Positions 1 to 11,920 of a DNA stretch of 64,000 bases are shown here, in pieces. The stretch comes from Mucor racemosus (taxonomy: Eukaryota; Mucoromycota; Mucoromycetes; Mucorales; Mucoraceae). Where the stretch lies: the NCBI GenBank assembly GCA_027405735.1, contig JAPEHQ010000002.1, forward strand, positions 2,492,501-2,556,500, written 5' to 3'. Position 1 is the first letter of the stretch. Each line of letters begins with the position of its first letter. The notes under the pieces are model-generated. The model had not been told where the DNA came from and did not search any database. It saw nothing but the letters and a program-made list of their open reading frames with translations. Both the position numbers and the translations under genes were made by a program.

Positions 1-444
1 TATATAACTATAAATGACGTGTGAACTTCCTTCTCTGATCAGGAATTAAAATATATACCAGGAGGCATTGTATAAATAACAGATGAAATGTATATATACA
101 GGAGGATCAATACAGTTATGTTGTAAATGATACATGCCATTTCTAGATGCGGTTACTTTGTACATCGTATCAAATCAGATGCTAGTGATTTTGAACGCAT
201 AATCTTCAATCATGCACACAAACATTACACTCACGTCAATTTTTGAGATTTTTTTTTTCACACTCCAAAAGAAATTGGGTCAGTTCATAATCAACGCAAT
301 CCATTTTGCTGATATACAACTGATATAAAAATGAGAAAATCTATCTATCATGTTGCAGTTAAATACAGTAATCAATATTTTATAATTAAAATACATTTTG
401 AACTAGTATGAATTCTTTAAATATATAGATTTGACAATGTCCTG
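1..444. other. AT-rich intergenic stretch
   Basis: No convincing coding region, RNA gene or repeat boundary is visible. Short ORFs here have no recognisable composition. Confidence 0.5.
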
Positions 445-1572
445 CTAAAATGCCCCGTTTTTGTTGCTCAATATTTCAACGAGAAAGCAAGCTGTGGGTC
501 GCACTACGGCCGAACTGTGCTGCACAAGATGATTTCGTTGTGCCCACCGAATATGGCTAAAAAGATAACAAGATGCAGATGGGCACAACAAAAGAAATTG
601 CACACGAGCACAACAGAAAGCCTGTATATCCAGTATTATAGATTCTGCCCACGTGCATAACATTAATCCCATGTGTGCATAATAGTAGAATTGCCCATAA
701 GCATATCATTATCCCTATTTATGCATAATAATAAAATCTGACCATGAGCATCGTGCCGTTCTCAAAACTCTATTGCATTTTCTACTGGAATGGGTTTTTA
801 AATTACATTTTCTTTTATTAATATAGATTATAGACAATACTACAATTTAATACGTTGTTGAAGTAGAGCAATACAGGCAACAGCCAATATATTTATGATC
901 ATCATCATTTGTAAATGTGTTTATAGCTATAATGTTTACAGCAACAATGGTTTTTGCTTGAGCATAAACTTAAATATATAACGCTTACTGCTTAAATTTA
1001 TATACAATCCAAATCTAAGATTATAGATGTTACTTTATCACACATAAAACATAAACAAATTAACCTTCTTTAAACTTATTATTTTAGTTTACGGTTATCA
1101 GTTGCAAAAAGATTTATTTTCAAGTATAGCTACGATCAAAACTATGGTTATTATACAATACATTAGATTATTCTTTTTTTTTTTTTTTGTGTTTCTATAT
1201 CATTTGAAATTTTATCACCACTTTTTTGGAACATGTCGTGGGTTTGTAACCAGTTCTAGCTTTTCATTGAGTAGATATAGGTAAATATCATTGCCTTCGA
1301 TTTGATCTGGTAATCAAGAAATACATCCAACAATACATTAGTAAATAATGATATTTGATCTTGGAATGCGGTTAAATGAAAATATCAGTCTCTAATATAG
1401 ACTGCTACCTATATTAAAAACATTAGTCCCTTATGTTAGCATGCGTATTCAGATAGAAAAAAATAATACCGACTTGATAGTCTGATATGATTTATCAAAC
1501 GATGAATATACTGTATCTTTGGACGAATATAAAAACAAAAAGAGAGAAACACACACTTAGAAAAGGATTTTC
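445..1572. repeat. R1 segmental repeat, copy 1
   Basis: This stretch matches about 41005-42745 in the same orientation. Shared landmarks are the GTGCTGCACAAGATGATTTC block (near 512 and 41028), the block around the word CATTAATCCC, and a T-run near 1173 and 42366. Copy 2 carries an extra piece of roughly 0.7 kb (about 41418-42095) that is absent here. In both copies R1 runs directly into the dynein-fragment region, so R1 plus that region moved as one segment. The short ORFs inside look like chance. Function unknown. Confidence 0.7.
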
Positions 1573-2797
1573 AAGGCTTTACATTATTTAGTGCAATTAA
1601 AACCTTGCTAAATTGCACATTTCAGCCAATGTAAAAGCAGCATTATTACAGCGCATCAACCCATAAACTAAACAAAATACAGTAGGCAATATCTAACTAT
1701 CATAGAAGCCTACATTTTTCTACCAGAAAAAACCGTTTGTCATATCATACATTCATTGAAAAGTTGCAAAAGCGAGCCCGTAGAGCGCTGCCGTAATTGA
1801 GCATAGCAAGATTGAACGGCTAAGTCTCTTATACTATGGTATATTTAAGTTTTAAATAAAAAAGCGTTTTTTTTTATAACTTTTCTTATATTTAACCACG
1901 TATGATCTGAAAATTCAGTTTTTGTAGCGGACATTTTCAGGGCTCATTTTATCCTTACCAACACTCATGATTTTGATCAAAAAACAGAAAAATCAAATTT
2001 TGATGCCAAAATCAACGTTTAAATATACTACATTGTGAGAGAAAATTGTGGCCATGGCTAATACACATCTTATAAAAACTTAATATTAAATGTTAATTAA
2101 TAAAAATTTGTACTTTTGTCCCAAAAACGGGTTTTTGGTTAAAGGATTTTCATGTAATATTTTGCAATAAAAAAGTTTGTTATTTTTTATTGAGCAAATA
2201 GAGCGCTAAAGTCTGTATATGTATATATTTTTTGTTTTTATAATTGGTGGTATAATTGACTCTAGATTTACAAAACTAGAAAAAAAATTTAAAAAATGTC
2301 AAAATTGATGATCTGGACAAGAATAATTTTCGAAATTAATATGCCGCTTATAAGCCTTGTAAGTCTTAAAAATAAGAGATTTTATAATACTTGAGAACTT
2401 TTTCAAGAATTTACAATGCTGTATCCACTTGATTCAAGCTTGTTACTGTAAATCTTTATACATGTTAATATTGCGTGGTAGTTTATTTGATAATGATATA
2501 TTCTTACGTTATAATTTTTGCGTTAGAGGTGTTTTACATTGAGTTTTATTAGTCTTACCTCTCCAATATCGTCATAAACATAAACATGGCCATCACTGGA
2601 AGGAACCTATTGCCGCCTTCATACCACCCTCTTTTTCCCAAGCCAATTTATTTAATGCTTTACAAGAACCAACATAAGTACTTACAAATGGCTCCTCGGT
2701 ATTTGAATTCAAATTCCATAAATCAAGTTGACTGGTTCCATCTACTACTACAGTAGTATCAAATGTATCATCAGCCCCCCTTATGATAAATGTCAAT
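1573..2797 (-). repeat. Left arm of a 1.2-kb inverted repeat (dynein-fragment region)
   Basis: The reverse complement of this stretch matches 4407-5633 with very few differences. One is a 3-base indel near the outer end. Positions pair with a constant sum (7203) across the dynein fragment, so the arms are collinear there. The arms are separated by about 1.6 kb. This arm continues into R1 on its outer side and lacks the LTR that bounds the other arm. Confidence 0.85.
2559..2797 (-). pseudogene. Dynein intermediate chain C-terminal exon fragment, copy 1
   Basis: The translated fragment contains LDLWNLN, then an ALNKLAW segment, then GHVYVYD. This is the order in the last WD40 repeats of cytoplasmic dynein intermediate chain, where family members read VDG..RLDLWNLNNDTE..., ALNR..W and IYDVGE. 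The exon looks bounded by a TTTTAG acceptor at 2798-2803 and a GTAAG donor at 2558, so intron edges are kept and the copy was made from DNA rather than spliced mRNA. A duplicated TTCC within the GSS codons shifts the frame, so it cannot encode the domain. The rest of the gene is absent. Confidence 0.75.
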
Positions 2798-2800
2798 CTA

Positions 2801-3096
2801 AAATCAGAAACATCCCACTGTCATTGTTATAAGCTATGAAAAGCTTGATTTTTAATAATACAGTAATTAAATAAAAACAAGATGATACTACTACTAGTAG
2901 CATTTGGTAAGTATTTAACGTCTACGTAAGTTTGCTAAAGTATGTTTAATGAGTCAAACATTTCAGTTTCATTTATGCAAAATCTTGCCTCATTCCTTAT
3001 ATAAATACTACAAGGAAATCATTACGTGATCCCTTGTAAATTTATCTGTCTTCTTACACCCCCTTTACTTTTATTTATTTACTAGTAAATATCTAA
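2801..3096. other. Spacer between the inverted arms, outer part
   Basis: AT-rich sequence that continues the putative intron upstream of the dynein exon on the minus strand. No gene seen. Confidence 0.4.
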
Positions 3097-3101
3097 ATTA
3101 C

Positions 3102-4406
3102 TGAGAGTTTATGGATACATACAATCTTATTTATAGAAAGAATAATAATAAAGACTAGTAACAACATTTATTATGGACAATGTAGGCTTTATTACTAGAA
3201 AAATTAATGGTAAAAGAAAGAACCAGGAGCTTCTAGGTCTTGGTTTAAAAGCTTATTTATAAGAATTGCATTTCAATATTTTAATATGAGTTAGAAATGG
3301 AATTGGCTGCTACAAAAAATAGCAATTAAACAAAAAAAGCGTTGCGAATACAATTATAACTCTTTGATATTTATTTAAGATATAAAGTAAAGCAAAGGTT
3401 TATGGATTACCATAGCCTTTGTGATATATATACTATTTTCTAATTCTATTAATAATACAGTAGTAAGTGCAGTAAATGACGATGTTACTTACTAAAATAA
3501 AAAAAATATAAAAATAAAAGCAGTAGAAATACAATTATAATCAGCTAAAGTTTTTATTACAAAAGATTTCTGAAGAGTTAAAATAATTGAAAGGTATGAG
3601 GGTATTTATAGTGATTTGGAGAACTTGGATACCATCAGACTTGAATGGATATATATTTAATAATCTTCCAGTTTTGAGTACATTGTTATTGATTTGATAT
3701 TTTAAGGGGTAAATTGTTTAGAGCATTGACCATAAGGGATTGTATGTCAAGTGTGACAATATCGACCTTTTGGGAAATGGTTGTTTTGTTTATTTTTGTT
3801 ATATCTATTTTATGTAACCTTGATTTTTAAGGGGTAATTTTTATATGCTTGAATCTTATTTATATTGATAGTGCAACTTCGATATAGATGAGTAGTTGAC
3901 TAAATTGATATCTTTGTTTATTATCATTATTGATTTGGATAGAATCCTGTTTTGATATATATGTCATTTGTGTAATTGATTGCGTCGTGATCAAGGGTGC
4001 TATCATCTACACGACATGTATGGTTCAAAAAAGGTATTTCATATTTTTAGCATGCGTTTGTTATTGTGTTCAATTGAAGCGTTTGTTTATTATTATTGTT
4101 GTTCACATTTCAAGAAGTGGCATCATATCTTATGAGCGACACTTGGAATTTAGGTTGTTTTATTTTTATCAAGCGTTTTTAGTATGTAATTCCACTGCAG
4201 TAAGATCTTGAAGCAAGATCTTCATGGTTTAGTTCCTAGTTTGGAAGTACCAGTGGTACAATTTGACATTTTAAAGTTTTGTGCGATTTAAAGTTATTAG
4301 ATCTTAGATGTTGACTAAGATCAATTGGGTTACTAAATAAACTTGGTATATGTAGTTTACTACATCGGCTTCAAAATTGGCTGTTTAATATCTTCGAAAA
4401 CCGATA
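3102..4406 (+). repeat. 5' LTR of the dynein-carrying element, interrupted
   Basis: The LTR halves are 3102-3308 and 4371-4406. Rejoined they match the other LTR copies at 5634-5876, 23874-24109 and, reversed, 43975-44210. The break repeats the bases GGCT on both sides. Confidence 0.75.
3309..4370. mobile_element. About 1.06-kb insertion splitting the 5' LTR
   Basis: This segment sits between GGCT copies at 3305-3308 and 4367-4370, which may be a 4-bp target duplication. Parts resemble the extra segment in R1 copy 2 (about 41418-42095), for example the ATACAATTATA word followed by GATTTCTGAAG-like sequence. Clear terminal inverted repeats and a convincing protein were not found; a 93-codon ORF at 3930-4211 looks random. 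The class is unknown. Confidence 0.45.
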
Positions 4407-4644
4407 TTGACATTTATCATAAGGGGGGCTGATGATACATTTGATACTACTGTAGTAGTAGATGGAACCAGTCAACTTGATTTATGGAATTTGAATTCAA
4501 ATACCGAGGAGCCATTTGTAAGTACTTATGTTGGTTCTTGTAAAGCATTAAATAAATTGGCTTGGGAAAAAGAGGGTGGTATGAAGGCGGCAATAGGTTC
4601 CTTCCAGTGATGGCCATGTTTATGTTTATGACGATATTGGAGAG
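4407..4644 (+). pseudogene. Dynein intermediate chain exon fragment, copy 2 (inside the LTR element)
   Basis: The translation of the first 67 codons is identical to copy 1, including the same TTCC duplication and frameshift. The fragment ends at a GTAAG donor at 4645. The identical lesion shows that the copies share a recent common source in which the fragment was already broken. Confidence 0.75.
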
Positions 4645-5633
4645 GTAAGACTAATAAAACTCAATGTAAAACACCTCTAACGCAAAAATTATAACGTAAG
4701 AATATATCATTATCAAATAAACTACCACGCAATATTAACATGTATAAAGATTTACAGTAACAAGCTTGAATCAAGTGGATACAGCATTGTAAATTCTTGA
4801 AAAAGTTCTCAAGTATTATAAAATCTCTTATTTTTAAGACTTACAAGGCTTATAAGCGGCATATTAATTTCGAAAATTATTCTTGTCCAGATCATCAATT
4901 TTGACATTTTTTAAATTTTTTTTCTAGTTTTGTAAATCTAGAGTCAATTATACCACCAATTATAAAAACAAAAAATATATACATATACAGACTTTAGCGC
5001 TCTATTTGCTCAATAAAAAATAACAAACTTTTTTATTGCAAAATATTACATGAAAATCCTTTAACCAAAAACCCGTTTTTGGGACAAAAGTACAAATTTT
5101 TATTAATTAACATTTAATATTAAGTTTTTATAAGATGTGTATTAGCCATGGCCACAATTTTCTCTCACAATGTAGTATATTTAAACGTTGATTTTGGCAT
5201 CAAAATTTGATTTTTCTGTTTTTTGATCAAAATCATGAGTGTTGGTAAGGATAAAATGAGCCCTGAAAATGTCCGCTACAAAAACTGAATTTTCAGATCA
5301 TACGTGGTTAAATATAAGAAAAGTTATAAAAAAAAACGCTTTTTTATTTAAAACTTAAATATACCATAGTATAAGAGACTTAGCCGTTCAATCTTGCTAT
5401 GCTCAATTACGGCAGCGCTCTACGGGCTCGCTTTTGCAACTTTTCAATGAATGTATGATATGACAAACGGTTTTTTCTGGTAGAAAAATGTAGGCTTCTA
5501 TGATAGTTAGATATTGCCTACTGTATTTTGTTTAGTTTATGGGTTGATGCGCTGTAATAATGCTGCTTTTACATTGGTTGAAATGTGCAATTTAGCAAGG
5601 TTTTAATTACACTAAATAATGTAGTAAAACCTT
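4407..5633 (+). repeat. Right arm of the 1.2-kb inverted repeat (internal region of the LTR element)
   Basis: This is the internal region of the LTR element and the reverse complement of 1573-2797. Downstream of the dynein exon it is about 1 kb of AT-rich sequence without a long reading frame. Confidence 0.85.
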
Positions 5634-5876
5634 TGAGAGTTTATGGATACATTATACATACAATCTTATTTACGGAAAGAATAATAATAAAGACTAGTAA
5701 CATTTATCATGGAGAACGTAGACTTTATTACTAAAAAAATTAATGGTAAAAGAAAGAACCAAGAGCTTCTAGGTCTTGGTTTAAAAGACTATTATATTTA
5801 TAAGAATTACATTTTAATATGAGTTAGAAATGGAATTGGCTTCAAAATTGGCTGTTTAATATTCTCGAAACCGACA
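5634..5876 (+). repeat. 3' LTR of the dynein-carrying element
   Basis: This 243-bp repeat runs TGAGAG...CCGACA and is followed at once by the ATTAC target duplication. Confidence 0.8.
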
Positions 5877-5881
5877 ATTAC

Positions 5882-7945
5882 AAATAAGAACACCAACCTT
5901 CATCAATCCAGTGATCACCAATTTATGATAACAATAATAATATCTATAAGCATATTATCCACCTTTGTTATTAGTCCAAAATTACAGATCATTACAATAT
6001 GCTTTTAAACCCGTTTAAAAATTCTGAAGCAACTCAACATCTTGGTCTTGTAATTTCTATCCATCAAAATGTTGCAATTTCCACAACACAATGAATGCAC
6101 CTTTTATCAATCTTGACCTCGACGATGTTACATTGGGTATGAGTTTTTTTGCCAGTTGTATTTTTCCTGGTTCATTAATATTCAATCATATTGAACGATG
6201 ATTTGTAACATTGCCAAAAAAAAAGAATAAATGCTTCAAGAGTTTTCTGCATATCAAATTATGCGATTTAGTATCAATGATTGCACTTAAAGTATGCTTT
6301 TTGAACCTATTGATGTTAATCAGAATAATTAGTAGCACTTTCATTCAAAGTAAGAAGCTTTGTTTTATACATTTACGTTCACCCATTCAAAAATGACATT
6401 GCATTTATTATCCGTTACATCAATCAACCAACTTTATTATGGTTCGGTATATTTGACAATTAAATGCCTAAATTACATTTGAGCCACCAGGTATGGCCAC
6501 AAAAATATCTCGTGCAGGTCGACGAAGAAGCATTATCACAATTTGGATCATTTTTTTGTGTTCATAGATCTGAGCTCTCTCACACATTTATAGACTTTTG
6601 CATGAACCATATCTCTATCTGTTCAATTTAGCTGAAACACATTGAACGCCAACATTGTACTTGATAAAACATCTTATTTTATTGCGTGTAATAAACACAA
6701 CTAATTTGATGCTAGTTTAGCATCAGCAGTTGAATCAGATAAATTTGAGATTAGACGACCCCTTTTGGTAATTTTACATCATACCATGAGCTGATAATGG
6801 ACCGTTATTATAAATACGCTAATCAGAGATAGTGAGTTAACTCTAATGGACGAACGAGGAGTTGATTAGCAGTATAAACGAAATATTAAAATTCAAATGT
6901 AGCAATTGAATGAGCAAGAAATGATAAACCATGTAAATTAGCATAATTAAATTGTTTCAAGAGTTTTGAACTGAATACGCCTTTAATTTTGACCTCCTAT
7001 AAAAATTGGTTTATTAGTTAAAGTCAATTAACAAGCTAATAAGTAATGATTATGGTGTATGTACCTTTGATAGTTGGTAGTGGTATACAAGACGACATCT
7101 CGTTTTTATCGTCTTGGCTGTTGGTCACTAAATAGAAACAAATATTTTTTAGAAACTAAATAAATTAACATGAGTTTATTCATTCATTCATTCATTCAAA
7201 TCAAGCCAATGCTATACATACTTTTATAATCACCAATTTTTCTGCAGGTAGATATTGACTTTAAACCAAAAAGCATTGATTATAACGTAGATGATGGGAC
7301 AGAATGACTAAGTCTTGGTGTTTTGGATGTTTTTTTTTTTATTATAAAAAATATTATAATGCGCCCTAACAAAAATTAGCAGTTAATCATCCATTTCCAA
7401 ATAAACAATAGGAAAAACACGTGCTGTAGTTGTACCTGCTACTTGATTTCCGTTTATAAAAAATATTGGTCTTTTTGTTGTAGTCTTAAATATAAATGAA
7501 AGAGCCGAGGAAAGTGTGGGGAAGGAAAAAGAAAAACGATTTTAAATCAGTTGATTTTGTGTGTTATAAACAGAAATTTACAAAGACATCAATACTTTTA
7601 GTGTTGTCAAACAGGTTGTTGTCGTTGTTCCCATTTGGTCTCCAAAAGAAGAACGTGGGCAGAACTCTTTCAAATCTCAGATTTCAAATTGATATATTTC
7701 GTCAATAAGGCAATTCTGTTGTATCAGAGTAACTCACATCTGCTTTAAATTATCAAATTATCTTCGTTATTAATTATATTATGACTGGTATTATACTTTA
7801 GTAAATTGACTAAAAAACCTTGATCTCGTTGCTCTGCTTATCTGGGCTGCCTGATCTACACAATTTTGTTATCCTACTACCCATCTGTGCAGATCATTAG
7901 GCCCATGGAAAGCATAGTTCGGCCGTAGTGACAATTTAAGTATAA
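5882..7945. other. Gene-poor AT-rich stretch
   Basis: No supported gene. Positions 6985-7080 match 45300-45400, next to the fourth dynein fragment, so at least part belongs to the same duplicated segment. A CATT microsatellite lies near 7177-7200. A short block near 7900-7935 is a reversed relic of R1. ORFs at 6211-6396 and 7496-7708 have no recognisable features. Confidence 0.5.
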
Positions 7946-7949
7946 TGGC

Positions 7950-9330
7950 CAAACATTGACCAAAAGTGGCCTAAAATTGATTGTAAAAAATCAAGCATCT
8001 AAATTAAGGCATTGATTTTTTGTATTTAAAAGATTGGATCAACTAAAAACTACTCTGCATTTTTTATTTCAGCAAAAACTATTAATTTTTTGTCGAGATA
8101 ATCAAAATAATGGGTCATATTATACTAGATTACCCTATGATAATTGGGCTCCAAAATTGATTTGAAAAAATGACTGAAAAATGATGATGAAAAAAGAAAA
8201 ATTGTTTAATAGCTCATGAACTGCAAAGTTGGAATAGCTTATTAAATGATTTTTGTACAGTTCTGGATGCTGTATCCATTTAAATAAAATTTAGACAATG
8301 TTTTACGCTTAATTTTTATGCAAAATGCAATTGAAGCTTTAGAGGACTTTTAAATATATATATTACTTTTTATAAGCATATTTTAAACATAAATAATGCA
8401 GATAATGCATAAAAAAATTATCTATCGACTGAGCTATTGCTAAACCTTCTATTTACATTTTTCGTAGAGAAAACAAGTTTTTTGTCAGTTTTTTTTTCAA
8501 ATTCAGAATTTGGGATGAGGGTATGCAGGGGAAAAATTAAAGCTAGAAACGAAAGTATCTCTTTGTACATATTTCTGATTATATCTCCACGAAAAATCAA
8601 TATTTTGAATAAAACTAAATTGAGTCCGAGAGAGCTTAACGAGCTTAATGACATAAATTAAAAAAAAAAAAATTCGTTCAATTTAATCAATATTTTGAAG
8701 CCTACTATAGAAATGCCAAAAAATGAAAAAAAAAATGAAAGTGCTCAGAATTTCTTCATACTGAAGCATGTTATAAATTACTTTAAAACAAGTAAGTTTT
8801 ATTATTAAAATTTGTTAGTATATCTTAATTTTTTTATAGAGATACGAAACATCAAAGTTTTTAATTTTAAACAGTGAAATCCGTGTAAAAATCTGAAACG
8901 TTAGCGCCGAAAAAGTTATATCAACTGCAAAAAATAGGATATTTCTGGATACTCGTTTTCAGATTAAATTCGAACATTTCAGGTACATTGACATATAATT
9001 TTTGTTTAGTATTATTTAGTGAAAAAAAAAAAAGTAGAGCAGGGATGAAAAGTGAGACCCAATTTCAAGGCAAAGACAGTGGATTTTACCTGTTTTTGAG
9101 TCTTCCGCGAGATATAAAATAAATTTAGGAACAGCTAGCATAATATGACAAATTTATCTGTTCTGTAGCGTCTAAGGTACATCCTAAATTCTGTATACAA
9201 AAATTGTGAGTGTTGGTGGATGTGTATCGGTAATATTTATGCAATAAATTTGAAGAAGTTCGTAAAACTAGCCCTCAAATAAATTTGATTTTACGATAAA
9301 TCATATACTTTTGATCATTATTTAAATGTT
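7950..9330 (+). repeat. Family B interspersed repeat, copy 1
   Basis: About 1.4 kb that recurs at about 31640-33300 (same strand), 39340-40960 and 60690-61870 (reversed), with a shorter relative in the palindrome arms and at 62155-62500. Landmarks in order are an ATTTTTTGTCGAGATAATC block, a TCAGAATTTGGGATGAGG block, a CCACGAAAAATCAATATTTT block and a GCAGGGATGAAAAGTG block. Copies are well diverged, yet one short reading frame with SPRKINIL and RELNE stays open in most of them. Ends were set by comparison and are approximate. Confidence 0.75.
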
Positions 9331-9777
9331 TAGTTTATCTATTGAGAGTTGTACTGATATATACTTAGATTATCTTCAAACAGATTCGCTATCTGAAAAT
9401 GTTCGTTAAAGGTCTAACTTTGACCTACTGGCTGTCCTGATCGTTTTTTTATGAGCTTGATAAAGACCATGTCATAGAGAAAAGTTTCCTGATGGGTTTA
9501 TGGATTCATGTGCAATGTTCAGAGCATAACATTCTCTTTCAATTTCATTAAACTTCATTGAATGTGTAATCAACGAGATGGCAATCGTAATTAACGAAAG
9601 GCTCAATGGTGCAAAAAAAAAAAGATTATGAATTATGACTCTAAGTAAGATTTATTGATAATATAAAATATTTGATAAAAGGGAAATGGGAAAGGATTGA
9701 AATTATTTACAGATTTCTAGTTCATAATAAGATATAAATGTTGTTTGTTATTACAGCAGTTGTAATTGAGTAATTAC
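9331..9777. other. Intergenic, downstream of the DEAD-box gene
   Basis: AT-rich sequence that includes the probable 3' UTR of the minus-strand helicase gene. No other feature seen. Confidence 0.4.
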
Positions 9778-11920
9778 TTAATCTTCACGACGAGTGAAGC
9801 TTGGGCGACGTTCAAAATTATCGCGAGACTTGAAACCATCATCACGGCTCTTGAAACCATCATCACGACTCTTGAAGCCACTGTCACGACGCTTGAAGCC
9901 ATTATCACGGCTACTATAGCTATCACGGCTCTTGTATCCACCATCACGGCTCTTGAAACCACTATCACGATCATCAGAACGTCTATTGCTGCTGAAGCTG
10001 TCACGACGGTTGAAGCTACCACGATCACTATCACGATCAAAGCTCTTGTTATCACGGAAATTGCTGCTACGGTTGAAGCTACGGTCATTATCACGGCTGA
10101 AACCACGATCATTACTACGGCTACCACGACTGAAACCACCACTACCACGGCTGTTGCCACGGCTGCTATTACCATCACTCAAACCAAGTTGAGACAAGAA
10201 ACGAGGGCTCAAATGAGGAACATCTGTCACACCAAGGCCTTCGAGGAATTTATTAGCTTCAGTTAATGCAGCAGAACGACGTTGACCTAACATAGGCATT
10301 CTTCCAGAGTAGTAACCCAAATAAGCAGTATAAACTTCTCTAACCATATCCTCATCCATGTTGGTCAAAGACTTGAGAGCTAATTCATTAGTTTCAGTAA
10401 TCTCTTGTTCAGTAAGACCAGCGGGCTCGAGGTTTTGAATGGGGAGATCAGAAACTTCCTTTTCCAAAAATGCCTTTTCAAAAGGTGCCAACAAAATGAT
10501 ACCTTCACCTTCACGACCAGCGCGACCGGTACGACCGAGACGATGAATGTATTGTTCGCGAGAAGAAGGTACACCAACTTGAAGAACAAGAGATACACCG
10601 GGGTAATCTACACCACGAGCAGAGACATCTGAGGTGAAAAGAATACTACTGTTCTTGGAGTTACGGAACTTGTCAGCAATACGAGAACGTTGATCTTGAC
10701 CCTTCTTGGAGTGAATCTCATAAACCATACGGTCAGGCATCAAACGCTTGAAAATGTTGGCATATACCATAGTGGCCTTGGTGGTGGGCAAAAAGACAAT
10801 AACCTTACCATTTTGAGCGGCTTCATGATTTTCAAGACAATCACGGATCAATGCACATTGGTTTTGATAAGGAGCAACGACAGCAGATTGCTTGACATTA
10901 ATGTTGGTATTTACATCATCCTTACCAACGGTATCAATCAAATCATAGTTGGGTGATAAAGCAAATTTACCCAAATTTTCACGAATTTCACGAGAGATGG
11001 TGGCAGAGTAAAGCATAGTTTGACGCTTTTCAGGGATTTGGTTCAAAATACGTTGTAATTCAGCCTTGAAACCCATATCCAACAATTGATCTGCCTCATC
11101 CAAAACAAGCACCTTCAAATTCTGACACATCTTCTTAAAGTTGTGTACAGAAGAAAGCATATCTTGCAAACGACCAGGTGTAGCAACTACAATATCACAA
11201 CGACGACGTTCCAAATTGAGGATTTGACGTCTCTTGGAATCACCACCGACCATACAATGAACCTTAAAAGGGTATGCACTTACTAATTTTTGAGCTTCAT
11301 CGGCGATTTGGTTAGCGAGCTCACGAGTAGGAGAAATAACCATGATGGAAGTGCCTTCAAAGTGCTTGAAATCTTGAGGAGTTTGTCCTTCGATGGCTGT
11401 TTCGATAGCAGCTGTCAAAAAAGCAAGAGTTTTACCTGTACCTGTCTTTGCTTTAACAAACATATCGGTCTTGTTGGGTAATTTAGAAAGAACAGCATCT
11501 TGAACAGCAGACATCTCTTCATACTTGAAGACTTGACGGATAGCTTTTTGTGTGTTGGGATGAATAGCTTCAATGGCATCAAATCTCTTTTTTTCAGGAA
11601 TAGGTTCAATGTGAGTCTCATCTTCGATAACCTCATCCTTAATGAGTTCAGCTACAGCAGTAGCAGGAGCAGTAGATTGTGTATGAAGGAAAGCATAAGG
11701 AGAGACCTTGAGAGAGTTTAATAATTGAGGACGAAGTTCTTGAGATCTAAGAAGAGGACGGACTAATACATGGCATGAGCATACTGTACGGACGATAAAA
11801 TGTATATTTAAACTTACTGGTATTAGGGGTAACTCTAGTGGCAATGCTTCTGGTTAAAGAAGTGAAAGCACGGGGGCCAGATAACTTGATGGCAGAGGGA
11901 ATCAAAACTTTACGAAACAT
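9778..11920 (-). CDS. MSS116: Mitochondrial DEAD-box ATP-dependent RNA helicase, Mss116 type
   Basis: Two exons, 11920-11818 and 11762-9778, join across a 55-nt GT-AG intron and give about 695 residues. The first exon begins MFRKVLIPSA and is rich in Arg, Ser and Thr with few acids, as in a mitochondrial presequence. Helicase motifs appear in order: AKTGTGKT (about 139-146), PTREL (about 179), TPGRL, DEAD (about 256-259), SAT (about 287), VIVFLPT, TSDVSARGVD and HRLGRTGR. The C-terminal 120 residues are rich in Arg, Gly, Ser, Asp and Phe, with repeats such as GFKSRD, a tail seen in RNA-annealing DEAD proteins. Yeast Mss116 and Neurospora CYT-19 help fold mitochondrial group I/II introns and act in translation. 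The symbol is by family resemblance; the substrates here are unknown. Confidence 0.9.

Larger units (their letters stand above)
3102..5876 (+). mobile_element. Non-autonomous LTR element carrying a dynein exon
   Basis: The element has two direct terminal repeats of about 244 bp that begin TGAGAG and end CCGACA (one copy CCGATA). They flank an internal region of about 1.23 kb (4407-5633). A 5-bp target-site duplication, ATTAC, lies at 3097-3101 and 5877-5881. The 5' LTR is split by a later insertion (3309-4370). The internal region has no gag or pol. It begins right at the LTR edge with a dynein intermediate chain exon in sense orientation. This structure fits a TRIM/LARD-type retrotransposon with gene capture. 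No PBS or polypurine tract was identified, which leaves some doubt about the mechanism. Confidence 0.7.

Noticed and set aside
445..672. 75-codon minus-strand ORF
   Set aside because: It lies in repeat R1, and the matching frame in R1 copy 2 is broken and differs.
3102..5876. Helitron with gene capture
   Set aside because: The ends are TG/CA with direct repeats and a 5-bp duplication. Helitrons make no target duplication and lack LTRs.
9766..10266. Thr/Ile-rich 166-codon plus-strand ORF, and further ORFs in other frames of the same stretch
   Set aside because: They are antisense or shifted readings of the Arg/Gly/Ser/Asp repeats at the end of the helicase gene.
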